A DNA stretch of 64,000 nt, from the NCBI GenBank assembly GCA_019787685.1, contig JAHNUO010000001.1, forward strand, positions 434,001-498,000. The letters run 5' to 3'. This DNA is from Chiua virens. Lineage: Eukaryota > Basidiomycota > Agaricomycetes > Boletales > Boletaceae. Numbering within the stretch: the stretch's first letter is position 1; every line of letters begins with the position of its first letter. The position numbers were made by a program, and so were the translations under genes. This document shows, in pieces, positions 1 to 13,116 of this stretch. Under the pieces are notes generated by a model. It was given only the letters and a program-made list of their open reading frames with translations, did no database searches and had not been told where the DNA came from.

Positions 1-896
1 ACTTTTCCACGCCACTGATTGCCGACACGAGATCCGTTCCAACTTGGAACTGTAACTTCTTCGACCTCGTTCGGTTCAACCTACACTTGACCTGTAGCCG
101 CTGATTGATTCTCTTCGTTTTCACACATATGAATCTTCATTCAATTCCCAGTAGGTATGTCGTAGCCCGGCATCGTCGCAATTGATAGACTATTAGTATA
201 TCTTCAATTCAAGTTCGCAACCGTGCCTTACGAGTCGTGAGTGAGTGCTTAGCTACTTCCCCTCTAAGGGCATAGGTAAACTTTACCATTCATTTCCGTT
301 TCATGTTTCATCATTATTCTTGGACTAACATCCGACAGTCGGAGCAAGGTCTATTCGTCTGATGCTGACACTGGTCTTACTTTGTTCATCTTCTCGTACA
401 GGTCTCCACGGGCTTTGATGTCTTCTGGCCGGCCGCAGTGCAGCCCAAAATTGGTAAGTCCCAATTTATAGAGCAGAACCCAAAACTACTGCTCACTATA
501 TTGTTACTTACCTGTTACTAGTAGCCTTAACTAGTCCGATTTGAGGTTCCGGCCCAACGTTCTGAATCATATCGCCCAGAGAGCGAGGAGCGTAACTGAT
601 TCTCCATATTCCAGGTCTCCGCAGAATGATTGTTATAAACTGTTTCGAGAACTGTGACAGGTCGCCGTCTTTCTTTTCCAGATTCTGAACTCCTGCCACG
701 TTGACCAGCGTGCAGTGTGGAGGGTACATGTTTCGTTACACCCTCGTTTCAGACGACTCAAATAGTACGAATAATTTTCTCCCTTCTCGCTCCCTTCGGA
801 CCTATAACGTGAAAGCGCTGAACCAAATCTAGCTAGTGCGCTGATGGACGACGTATTTAATAGTCACCTTACCGTCCATCCACCACTAGACTGCCT
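1..896. other. left edge, no secure gene
   Basis: No gene can be supported here. On the plus strand a possible exon lies at 402-453, with a CAG acceptor before it and GTAAGT after it, reading in frame into a short stop-terminated stretch after a TAG acceptor near 521. It could be the tail of a gene lying mostly outside the window. On the minus strand an open frame of 73 codons at 508-729 ends beside a GTAAGT donor. Neither peptide is recognised and the two readings conflict. Confidence 0.25.
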
Positions 897-911
897 GTGC
901 AACTCGTTGGT

Positions 912-2117
912 ATGCTAACCCCACTACGTTATCCTCACAACATGTTGAGGATGTATCTAGCCTCCGAAATGGCTCTCGACATATTCCAACAAGTCTTCTC
1001 CTTCGCCATGCTGGCCGACTTGGTCAATGATCGGCGGGGAACGCTGAAGGAGCTTCAACAAGATTTTCAGAAACAGCTGACACCCTATATCCACAGCATG
1101 GATGGATGGCAACTCGCGTGGGGGCCAACCGTATGGAAGTTCAAGCCAGACGAAATCGCTTGTCTCGCCAATTCTTGGTATATTGTTTACCACCCGAATG
1201 CCCAGTTTGAGGATGGCTCCGTACACCCGACCTACGTTATCGCCATCGCGGGCACCCCTCTGAAATGCGACGATGTTCTTCGGAAGGAGGACAATGCAGT
1301 GGATACCGCCGTCAACTTTAATGCTTGGGTGATTGGTGGGATTAAACACGAGCCTGTCACTATTCCCTCGAAGAACGTATTCCCGGGCATCCCTTACTTC
1401 GCAGAAGGGACGGCATACGCGACATATAACCTACTGAACACTGCATCATCAGAGGATGCCATCTCACCGGGAAACACGATCGTTGACTTCCTTAACAGTC
1501 TGGACAGATCTCCGTCTACACGTTTCATAATTACCGGTCATAGTCTCGGTGGCTGTCTTACCACCTCCGTTGCGCTTACTCTAGTCACAGCTAGGGTATT
1601 TCATCCGGATGGAAACACCCTCGCGTACCCTATCGCTGGACCCTCAGCCGGAAATGTAGGATGGGCTGATCTGTTTGCCGAGTATTTCCCGCCTCGCAAA
1701 TTTCCTGGCGCGCGCAGCTACCAGGGATGGAATCTCAATCTGGTCAATAACCTGGACGTTGTACCCCAAATCTGGTGCCAGATCAAGGACGTTTCTCCGC
1801 AACAGTGGTTAGGCAGAATCCTTGCTGTTTATGGCACGCCAGTCGTTGATGATGTGTGGAGGTGTGTCGTCAAGTACGCTACTAGCGCTCTTTGCTCCGG
1901 CGTGGTGTACAAGCCTGTCCCGAGCCAGTACTTCGACCCCCCCGCTCCCAAATCCATTCCTACTACCATGGAGGAGTACGTTAAAGAAGCCTTAACGCAG
2001 CACTGCGTGTCATACTTGAACGAGCTCCAGATCACCGCGGCGCAGGTTGGAATTGGACCAAAGGGCGAGGCCTATGTCGAAATACCCTGTTGTCGGTGGG
2101 TTGCAGCGGGCGATTGA
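912..2117 (+). CDS. class 3 (fungal) lipase-like serine hydrolase
   Basis: A single-exon gene of about 400 codons. The nucleophile elbow GHSLGG lies near 1534-1553, the expected position for an alpha/beta-hydrolase of the lipase class 3 family. A following Asp in NNLDVVPQIW and a His in TQHCVSYL near the C-terminus have the spacing of the other two triad residues. The frame opens upstream of the first ATG (912); a second ATG at 942 is also possible. There is no clear N-terminal secretion signal, so an intracellular acyl-ester hydrolase is more likely than a secreted lipase. The substrate cannot be told. It is unrelated in detail to the other lipase here, ATG15. Confidence 0.8.
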   Translation: MLTPLRYPHNMLRMYLASEMALDIFQQVFSFAMLADLVNDRRGTLKELQQDFQKQLTPYIHSMDGWQLAWGPTVWKFKPDEIACLANSWYIVYHPNAQFEDGSVHPTYVIAIAGTPLKCDDVLRKEDNAVDTAVNFNAWVIGGIKHEPVTIPSKNVFPGIPYFAEGTAYATYNLLNTASSEDAISPGNTIVDFLNSLDRSPSTRFIITGHSLGGCLTTSVALTLVTARVFHPDGNTLAYPIAGPSAGNVGWADLFAEYFPPRKFPGARSYQGWNLNLVNNLDVVPQIWCQIKDVSPQQWLGRILAVYGTPVVDDVWRCVVKYATSALCSGVVYKPVPSQYFDPPAPKSIPTTMEEYVKEALTQHCVSYLNELQITAAQVGIGPKGEAYVEIPCCRWVAAGD

Positions 2118-2898
2118 TAACCCCGAGAATCATCAAGAAGAATACGATAATATCAAGGATACGCCTGAAGCGCGCTCTTTCTGTACGCAATTAGCGTAAA
2201 CGTGCACTTGGGTGTTTCAACAGAGCCTGGAGTGGATGCAGTTTGTGTACTTTTACTAGTAGGCAAGCGGAATCATGTATACATAGTTGGAAGGTGGTAG
2301 GATTGTGTATGTATACTGTGGTCTCAATACGAACGTTGACTTTGAATCTTGAAGCTTGAAGCTTGAAATTTGTCCGCTTCGAACGGTGAACAGTCCAAGA
2401 TGTCTGATAATGTATCAATAAAACGTCGTTCTTCTCTGCATCAATACCCTTCTTGATACTTCCGGATCACAGGCGATCAGTTATTTGCAGAATACTCTCT
2501 CGGTCCTCACCTCGCTCCCCAACAATGTCGACATGTCGGTTGCTGCCTCCACAACAGTTCACATCATCCTACGGGTGTTCTTGTAGCCAACCACGGAGTG
2601 CAGGAGTGAGTTAGCAGGATATCGTTGACAATGATCTAGCGAAGAATTCTGGCTTGTTCATCACGGCGTGGTAAGGACTTGTCAAGAGATGAGCGACTCT
2701 CGCCCAACCGTTCGCATTGTCAAAAATACCTCGCTTCTGATGGTGATCCTCGGAGGTTAATCAGTACAATGAGATAGAGCTACCAAGTCGTAGTACTAGA
2801 TGCCCTTGATCACGTACTGGTCCATGTAAGATTGTCAGTCAGGTTCAAGACAAAAGTGGTCTTCTAAATTTGGTAAGTACCCTTAGACTTGCTTGTCC
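2118..2898. other. intergenic, nothing recognised
   Basis: About 780 bases between the lipase stop and the cardiolipin synthase start. Only short, overlapping frames without recognisable motifs occur. It presumably holds the lipase 3' end and the cardiolipin synthase promoter, but no individual element can be supported. Confidence 0.5.
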
Positions 2899-4100
2899 AT
2901 GTCCTCGTCACTAAGTCCACTGCAGCTGGGGGTTCGACGTTTACTGGGTCTCTCTCATGCTCGGCTTCCACTATCTATTACTCGGCTTTCTCCTAGTCTT
3001 TATTGTGAGCCCAAACTAACGCCACTCCCCTTACTGCGGAGAACTTTCACAGCGACTCGTTGTCTACCATATCCTGTCATCCGATCGCACCCAAAACCAG
3101 CACCAACAGAGGAAACAGATTCAGATGTTAGCACACAACCGCACGCACGACTCACCCTCCGCGAAAACATTTATACCTTCCCCAATTTTCTGACCGTTTC
3201 CCGCATCCTCGCCTGTCCCATCCTCGGTTGGTCCATCTTCCACGACGACTATTACCTCGCCACCGGGTTGCTCGTCTACGCCGGTCTCTCTGATCTAGGT
3301 ACGTAGTATCCGTATTGTCTCATTCAAACAGTAACACGACTGTTACGCGTCATCTTTCGCACATACATGAAAAAAAGGTCGACGGGTTCCTGGCAAGGCG
3401 GTTCAATATGCATACTGTGCTTGGCAGCATCCTCGATCCCGCCGCTGACAAGGCTCTTGTGACCACCCTCACCATCACGCTTGCGCTCAAGGGTCTGCTT
3501 CCTCGTACGTCCCGAGTCCTTCGCGATGCCCGTTGTACTACTCCTGATTCTGTCCTACGTTTCCACGCGAAACCAGTGTGGTTAACAACGGTCATCCTCG
3601 GGCGCGACACCCTCCTCAGCGTATCCGCATTCTACATCCGTTACACGTCCTTACCCCGCCCAGTAAGCGGCGCATCCACTAGCGAAAAACGCACCTGACA
3701 TACTACACGTCCTGGTGCGTGATATTTGTAGAAAACGTGGCGACGTTATTGGGACTTTTCGATCCCATCAGCGGAGGTGCGTCCGACGACCATTAGCAAG
3801 GTGTGTGCGCGTTTGTCGAGGTGAAGCGATCTTTGACGTTGCGTCTTTAGTATAATACGGCTGCGCAGCTGGCGTTGATGTTCGGAACCACCGTCGCCCC
3901 GATCGGACCGGCGTTTCTCAGCACACATCTCCCCGAGATGCAGTAAGCCAAAGGCTTGGCTACTCTACACCTTCTAATGTACCCTCGTTAGAGCACTGGT
4001 TGCTGTGACCACCGTCTGGAGTGGCTTATCCTACGTGTTTTCAAAGGACGCGGTTCGCGTCATAGCGGAGGCGCGCCAACGACAGCCTCCGTCCGAATAA
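2899..4100 (+). CDS. CRD1: mitochondrial cardiolipin synthase (CDP-alcohol phosphatidyltransferase)
   Basis: Makes cardiolipin from CDP-diacylglycerol and phosphatidylglycerol in the inner mitochondrial membrane. Exons read as 2899-3297, 3378-3507, 3577-3662, 3732-3800, 3851-3942 and 3992-4100. The N-terminus is rich in Arg, Ser and Leu, as in a mitochondrial presequence. The CDP-alcohol phosphotransferase signature D-x2-DG-x2-AR-x8-G-x3-D-x3-D spans exons 1-2 (SDL joined to VDGFLARR, then GSILDPAAD). Exon 4 carries the family block DFSIPSAEVRPTTISK, and exon 5 continues with NTAAQLALM. All later junctions close in frame. The first does not: a G at 3298 before GTACGT leaves one base too many before GTC at 3378, so the gene carries either a one-base sequencing error or a real defect at that splice junction. 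Confidence 0.85.
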
Positions 4101-4104
4101 TCGT

Positions 4105-4156
4105 AGTGATACCTTTGGTTCGATTTCAATGGTATTGCTGAGATGACTATAATACA
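4105..4156 (+). repeat. 50-bp dispersed repeat, copy 1
   Basis: A stretch containing TTTGGTTCGATTTCAATGG and GACTATAATACA is repeated with few changes at 9953-9999 in the same orientation. It begins 5 bases after the cardiolipin synthase stop codon. The second copy also follows a gene end. It could be a fragment of an old mobile element or a shared 3' element. Confidence 0.6.
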
Positions 4157-4676
4157 CCATTGTCACTACATGGCATGCACATGATACAGACAGTGATACA
4201 AAGTATCATCGATGCTGGATTGCTCTACGTCGACGAATTTCTTGTAGGGCGTCTGCAATGGCTAGCCTGTTCGCGCATGCTTCTCGCCAAGTGTTGCTTG
4301 CGAACATGGTCACCAATGAACACACCTCGTAATAGACATCCCGCTCAGTGAGCCGTTGTTCCTGTCGTCTTAGCGATACGACGATGCTGTCTCTCTCAGC
4401 GGTATTTTTGCATTTGCACGTTGTGCATATTTAGGAACAAGGACAGTCCAAGTAACTGGACACATTGATTCATTTTGTCGTGCTGGGCTACCAGACGGTC
4501 GATACACCAAGCGTTTCATTCCAGTCTCCATGGTAGGTAATGAAAGTCTAAGATGAAACGCTCTACATACAACTCCAACATGATAAAATAGAGGTAACAG
4601 TAGGGAGCGTATACACAAAGGAATGGCATAAAAATTCCACTCGCATCTTAAACTCGTCAAGATCTAAAGGAATGAA
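4157..4676. other. intergenic, nothing recognised
   Basis: Space between the convergent ends of cardiolipin synthase and the MFS relic. It contains only short frames with no family likeness. Confidence 0.5.
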
Positions 4677-6600
4677 CTATCTGAGAGCAACGTCTAACAT
4701 AATAAACCAGTAGAATGCGGCACGACCGCCGAGGATGTGCCGCTCTTTTGAAAATGCGTACATCGACGTCGTCATGGCAGGTCCAGTCGCCCGCGCAATC
4801 GACGCCGCGGTCTGACCCATGCCGTTGGTGGTACCGGGCGTATTCTTTGAGGGCGCGCAAGTGGTGATGAACATGTATGCACATGCTAGAGAAATCAAGA
4901 ACCACGGTCAGATGATACATGAGACATCAATAGGAAACAACGTGCGGAACGCCAGGTCCAAATGGCGATCAACGCGACCTGGAGAGCGAGACAAGAGTAT
5001 ATCCACCCGTCGACGACGCCGCACGTCTGGACGATCCAGCAGATGAAATGGGACAACAGCATGATTTAGATGAAGCACATGATCGCTCTGCAAAAGAGGC
5101 GCTTGAACCCATGGAGTGAATCAGCCGGGAGAATAAGAGGTGCTAGACGGTGCCGCCGCTGAAGCCGATCACGCCGAGTACGACATCGAGGGTCCATGTT
5201 AAGACCATCAAATTCGATTGGGGTGGAAAGGTAGAGTGTGTAAGGATTGCTACGCATCCGGCTACAGATCTGGTCCGAGCGACCACTGCCTTTTCATTTT
5301 ATTTGTCAGCGTTATTCAGCACTATTCAGTCGTTTCTAAGCTCTCTGTTTACCATACACTTCATAGCCTTTTCACTTTCGTATATAAGCCTCCTTGTACG
5401 TTCGTCTCAAATATCAATAATAATCAGTCTAAGAGTCCAATCCCGATCGTTTCAGCTCAATCCGAAGTATTCCGACGTTCCGCACGCCTTCCGAGTCTCC
5501 CGATTCCGCACGTTCTCCGACTCTCTCTACGCACGGACGCATTCACTCTTTCTCGCACACTCAACAAACCATCTACCGGCTCAGTCACCTTCCCCTTTCG
5601 CACTCGCACTCGCCTTCCACGTTTCGCCAACACAAGCGGAGCGTGCCGCTACAAGTGGGAGAAGGGATTTGGCTGAGATGTCGAGGTATCCCAGGATACC
5701 ATACCAAGCGAGGGGGTAGATGACGGAACGCACAAAGAGCTCTCGGAAGAAGACGAACAGTCTCGAACCAGGTGCCGATTGTTCCACTGGCAGGTCGTCG
5801 TTTGATCTACAGAAGCCCTCCTTCCTCGAAGCCAAACTCCAAAGCCGCTGAGTGATTGGTATCAGACACCTTGGATAGATTAACCGACCAGTTCCATGAA
5901 GAATAGAACGACAGTCGTCGCTGCCCCGATCGAGGAGGCTACACTACATGAAGGCAGAAAATAAGGAAATTATTGCCGGAAATAACTCGAGGAGTGTACC
6001 ACCTCGGGCTATAAATGGCCTTGAACGAGTTATCATTAGACAAAGTATAGTATACATGGAAAACCACTCACCCAAGCATCGATCCGACGAGCCACCCGAT
6101 GAGCATAAGGGCGAATGCCTGTGCTATATTCGTCGAGTCTGTTAGTTCGCCGATCATGTTCTTCACCGCGCCGACATGCCGTTCAACAAACTTGAACGGC
6201 CGTGTATACACTAACTGAGGGGGACTCAGCTCAAGATCTGGGAAGTTGGGAATCTACCTGACCTGACGACGAACTGCCAGAACGTTCTTGAAAGCCATAA
6301 AAGGGTGGAAACAGGTAACCGACAAGCCCGATGAAAACGATGGGCTTGCGGCCGATTTCGACTGACAAACGGCTCAATGCATGACGGCCATAGATTACAT
6401 CCGTAAGTGACATGTGCATTGTCGTCCCACTGGCACAGAGATGCGTTCTACATAGAAGGGAAACCTCACGAATTACTATCAAACCTGCCAGTGCGTAGTA
6501 TCCCACTTTGCGTCTGTCCCGTCGAGCTCAGCAACGAGTTGGTGAATATAGGGATATGTGGTCATCAAAGGCACGGCCAATTATTCAAGCGAGTTTGAGG
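4677..6600 (-). pseudogene. decayed MFS transporter
   Basis: Pieces of one major facilitator protein occur in order on the minus strand but in clashing frames. About 6600-6480 reads as a first-loop segment with LVAELDGTDAK and VGYYA. At 6360-6300 is the motif-A-like IGRKPIVFIGLVGYLF. At 6185-6071 is HVGAVKNMIGELTDSTNIAQ followed by GWLVGSMLG and a good donor. At 5740-5660 is FRELFVRSVIYPLAWYGILG with LDISAKSLLPL. At 5255-5195 is STPIEFDGLNM. At 4898-4677 is the C-terminal SKNTPGTTNGMGQTAASIAR region. Frameshifts (near 5195 and 5140) and an in-frame stop after GFKRLFCRAIMCFI break it. The order and spacing match fungal drug/zinc-facilitator-like MFS proteins of about 500 residues. It is a relic rather than an expressed gene. 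Confidence 0.75.
5260..5660 (+). other. pyrimidine-rich insert inside the MFS relic
   Basis: Between the MFS segments ending SLLPL and starting YLSTP lies about 400 bases with no MFS likeness, longer than any intron seen in intact genes nearby. On the plus strand it is strongly C/T-rich downstream of a TATATAAG at about 5380, which resembles a fungal core promoter and leader. Two long overlapping plus frames are a side effect of the skewed composition. It may be an inserted element or a promoter fragment. Confidence 0.4.
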
Positions 6601-7002
6601 GAGTTCGGATTGAACGCCGAGATCGGTGACTCGAAACCTTGTCCATATTTGCGTCGAAGTACCTGTCCGAAACGAGGGAGCATGAACGAGTCATACTGTG
6701 CCATGTGGAAGCAGCCTATCAGGAAAACGAGCTTGTAACATTACTGTTTGACAGCTCTTGGTGAACAGTTGCACAAGGTCTCCGATCACATTTCTCAAAC
6801 GAGCCTTATTCCTCGCTTACACTTTGAGCACTCTTTCAATGAGCGCTTAGAAAACGCTGATCCGGCCCGGCTGGCAGATCCAATATTCACATCCCTGAAA
6901 GAAAGGGGAGCCAATCAGAGTTGCGTGGGAACATCTTGCTAAATATTTAGTCTGAGTTGATCCCCTAACACGCCCCTAATCCCGACTCGCTTAGCTTCCG
7001 CC
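6601..7002. other. intergenic, nothing secure
   Basis: Space between the broken MFS gene and the divergent NTPase gene. Any further upstream MFS exons would lie here on the minus strand, but none can be recognised. Confidence 0.4.
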
Positions 7003-9825
7003 ATGGACGTCGATACCATCCAAACTGATCCAACTACTATGGATGTCGATATGACGCCTTCTTCTTCCCATGATTCTGTCCAGGATAAAAAATTCAACGC
7101 TGATGATCATGGTCAAATGGATGAAGAGGTACAACAGGTTCTGGGCGACTTCGAGGCAGCAGAATGGCGAGCGAACCCATCACTCCTAGAATTGCAGGGA
7201 GTGCTCAGTGCCATAATTGAGCAGGACCCTCGACTGGATCGTAAGTATGCAGACAGTCAGAACCAGAGGGACCTTTTTCGGAAACACCCCTGGATAAAGG
7301 GTGATATAGCGACAGCTTGGAAAGAAAAGTCATACCGCAAGATTCGCAGACTCGGTACGCATCAATCACGCCTGTACCTTGTTATCTTCCAACAAACCCG
7401 CTCATCATCCGCAGCCATTCTTCACCCTGCTACAGTACGACGTGAGTTCAGGTTTCTCTGCCAGTATGGATCTGTCCTTACGTGACATGCACAGAAAATC
7501 TTTCCCCGGAGAAGCTCAGTGCATTCAGGGATGCTTTAAGTCGCCCTTTCCGAGGCGATGCCCTCGATGCATTTTTCAGCTATCTCAAGGAAAATGACAA
7601 GGCATTCAACGAACATCCACGGAGGTATTACGCCAAGTTTTGCTCCATAGTCCAGAGCTCTGGCTGTGGAAAGACGCGTTTAATGCTTGAGGTAATTTTC
7701 ATCATCGTGCCTGACGATGGAGTTGACACGTAAGCTTCCTCGCAGCTCGGAACAAAAAAGAATGTTTGCGTACTATACATGAACATCCGATCCCCAGAAG
7801 ATACCCAAGGACATCCTCCCCGGGATAGTATACCTGCAGACATTCTTACGGCACGTTGCAACACTGAACAGGAGTACTCTATACGATATCGTGCATTTTT
7901 CGCAGCGGTCTTCAAAGTCCTTGGCAGGTTGCCGTGGACCCTCGATTGGCGTGAAAAGATGCGCGACATCGGGAACATCGCTCGTACCGAGTTTTTTCTA
8001 CAGTTAGAAGATGAATTTGACAAGGTGAGCACAGCGAATTTTACAAATAAATTTCATTGTCACATCGCTACTCGAAGGTCCGAACAGAAATGTCTTCGTC
8101 CTCGCCTACCAGGATCATGAAGGAGTACTACGAGAAGATGGTGACTGAAAGGATGACATCCCTGTCTGCGGGACAGAACAAACCCAGGCTGGTAATTGCC
8201 CTCGATGAGGCTCATGTATTACATGAACACCGGATTTCCGGTTCAGCTCTGGCAACAGTGTTACTCCGGGCCATCAAAGAATATTCCGAGTTGCCGCATC
8301 CGGTCTGGGTTGTGTTCGCGTCAACCACGTCAAGAGCCGCACACTTTGCGTCCCCTCAAACACTATGTACGTGACACTATTGGTTTGCTGTGTTCTTCGT
8401 TAAAGTGATCCCAGATCCCTCCCAAAGGGTGGCTATAGAGGGACAACTACTTTTCCCGCCATTTACACAGCTTGGATGGGACCAACATGCTCCATCGCTC
8501 GAGGATGCTCTGCAAGACGATGTTGCAACTGGGGAACACATAATTAAATATGGCCGTCCATTGTGCGTACTCATTTCTGGTTTTTGTGTTTTGCGTCCGT
8601 TAATTATTCACAGATGGATGTCACTGTCAGAAAACAGCAATACCTCCCTCTCAGGCATCCTTGATTTGGCTGGAGAGAAACTGTGCGGAGTCGGAATAGC
8701 GGCCTTTGACCTACAGCTTGACCACCAGGCTTTCGCCGTACTCGCTCAAAGATTTGGTCTCGACATCACCTTTGGTCACCGTAACGCTGTTCGTTACGTC
8801 GAGGATCTGGTTGCAAGTCATCTTCGTGTATGCATCAAGACCACCGAGGATCGAGTCTGGAGCTACACCACCTATCCTTCAGAGCCCATTCTATCGTGCG
8901 CTGCTGCCAACGTGTTACACAGCGACGACAACTTGGTTTCCGCTTTAAACAGTCTGGTAAAGATGGCCAAGAACAGCGTGGTTAACGTCGGGGACATCGG
9001 GGAGCTAGTCAGCCGTTTTCTCTGGCTCCTGGCAAAGGACTTCTTTGTTCGCGAGCCCGAGAGGGTCGATGTCGATGGAAGAAAGCTCCTGGACTGTCAT
9101 CCGGTGCCAGTCACCGAATTCCTAGAGTTCTTTTTAGGGTCGCAAGTCTGGAATGCCGTGCCGGGAGCAAGGAAGGAGTTTGAGAATGCGTATATCAACT
9201 TTTCCCACTGGGTTTCGATGGGTTTCGATATCACACCGAGGGGGGGGCACGAGGCGCCACTGTCGTGAGTTACATGCATGGTGTCCGATTTGAAGGCGGA
9301 GCTGATCTCACCCATAGCATTGACGATTGGACTGCGAGCCACTGGGTACGAACAAGCGCTATCCAGTGTTGTCATCGGCAACCCGCGATTGACAAAGTCA
9401 TTCCCATGTACTTCAAATCGGGTTTCAACCATCAGGGAATATCCCATATTTTCATTTCAGACAAGGCTCGAAACCGCTCTCAGCGTCCCAGTCTGGGCAA
9501 GATCAAGCGAGGCCATGAGGGTATTGCCCCTGGCTATCACGGTCTCCCCTATATCGCCGTGCTGCTCGACCTCGGTATGAAATCATCGCCACTGGAGGCC
9601 ACGCTAGACCCTGGCGGGGGTGGTGAAGACATGTGTTTCCGTATATATGCACGTGGTCTTGATGAAAACACGTATCCGTTCCTTAAGGGCCATGCCAATC
9701 TCAGCGAAACTCTCAAGGACATGTATACGAGACTCTCATCTCCTGCAGGCCCGACGTATTTGGAGAAACTCGAGGACCGAGTGCAGTTTGGTTGGTCTAG
9801 GGAGGCACGCTATATGAACGCTTGA
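7003..9825 (+). CDS. Crinkler-type P-loop NTPase-like protein, one frame break
   Basis: Exons: 7003-7354, 7415-7441, 7495-7691, 7746-8024, 8078-8366, 8406-8572 and 8614-9825; all junctions close in frame. Walker A is SSGCGKTRLMLE (end of exon 3), followed by a strand VCVLYMNIRSPEDTQGHPPRD. Walker B is LVIALDEAHVL, then a sensor-like WVVFASTTSRAAHFASP and the block FPPFTQLGWDQHAPSL. This order is known to me from large Agaricomycete families of unnamed proteins related to Crinkler/CR-type NTPases; the membership is from memory. The last exon reads to a TGA at 9266-9268 unless one base is added in the 8-G run at 9240-9247; after it the family-like C-terminus continues to 9825 (HWVRTSAIQCCH, FISDKARNRS, GLPYIAVLLDLG). 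It is either a recent pseudogene or a homopolymer error. Its cellular role is not known. Confidence 0.65.
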
Positions 9826-10338
9826 GATGGATTCAAGTATAGTAATTTTGTTAGTTCGAGCGATGAAAAGGTTGACATAAAGCAGGCGGGTTTGTAGTGG
9901 TCAACCAAGTCCTAATATCCCAGTGAGAACTGGCCGTGAAGGCTCATAGAATAGTGATTTGGTTCGACTTCAATGGTAATGTTGAATGACTATAATACAT
10001 ATTACTGTACATGACATAATAAACTCTCGCGCCGACCAAAGTGATTGCGGGGTACTTTGTGAGAGGGAACGCACTCGAACACTTACTGGCAGGTTCCAGA
10101 GGATTCGGGCCTTCTGCAGAGTTCATGTTAGAGGTGCATGAGACCGAGGAGCTCAGGAGGACAAGTACATGGGAATCTCAGCTCTGTTCGACTTGTAACG
10201 CGTGCTCAGTTGCCTCGCGTGTCGTGCATTATCACACTCACGCCGCACGGACCCTTGAGATTCAATGAAAGACTCAAGATTATAAATACACGCGCAAGTG
10301 ACACACTACAAGCATAATTAGGCGATATGCATATGGTA
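9826..10338. other. intergenic between convergent genes
   Basis: Separates the 3' end of the NTPase gene from the 3' end of PRP4. Apart from the 50-bp repeat at 9953-9999, nothing is recognised. Confidence 0.5.
9953..9999 (+). repeat. 50-bp dispersed repeat, copy 2
   Basis: Matches 4105-4156: TTTGGTTCGACTTCAATGG, then ATGACTATAATACA, with a two-base deletion and a few substitutions. Same orientation, and again just beyond a plus-strand gene end. Confidence 0.6.
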
Positions 10339-12889
<2,551 letters not shown>

Positions 12890-13116
12890 TGCTTGCTCGA
12901 GCAGAATAATTTGGTTGACTTGGCACCGCACGATGGGGGAATGAAAAAAGAGAAATGTACGACAACGAAAAGAACAAGTCAAGTTGGCTGTGTGGAAGAC
13001 GGGACGTTCACCGAAAAACACAACCTTCCATTTCAGGAAGAGGTCCGTGCGTATCTCTCATTATCGTAGTAGTGTACAAAATGTGTCATGTCCTTGTAGT
13101 ACGAGTAGGTTCTATC

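Noticed and set aside
4105..4156. tRNA-derived SINE (GGTTCGATTTC resembles a B box)
   Set aside because: No A box, tRNA-like fold or 3' tail could be found, and the repeat is only about 50 bp.
5150..5719. Two long overlapping plus-strand frames as genes
   Set aside because: They come from C/T-skewed DNA, share no motif with any family, and overlap the MFS relic on the other strand.
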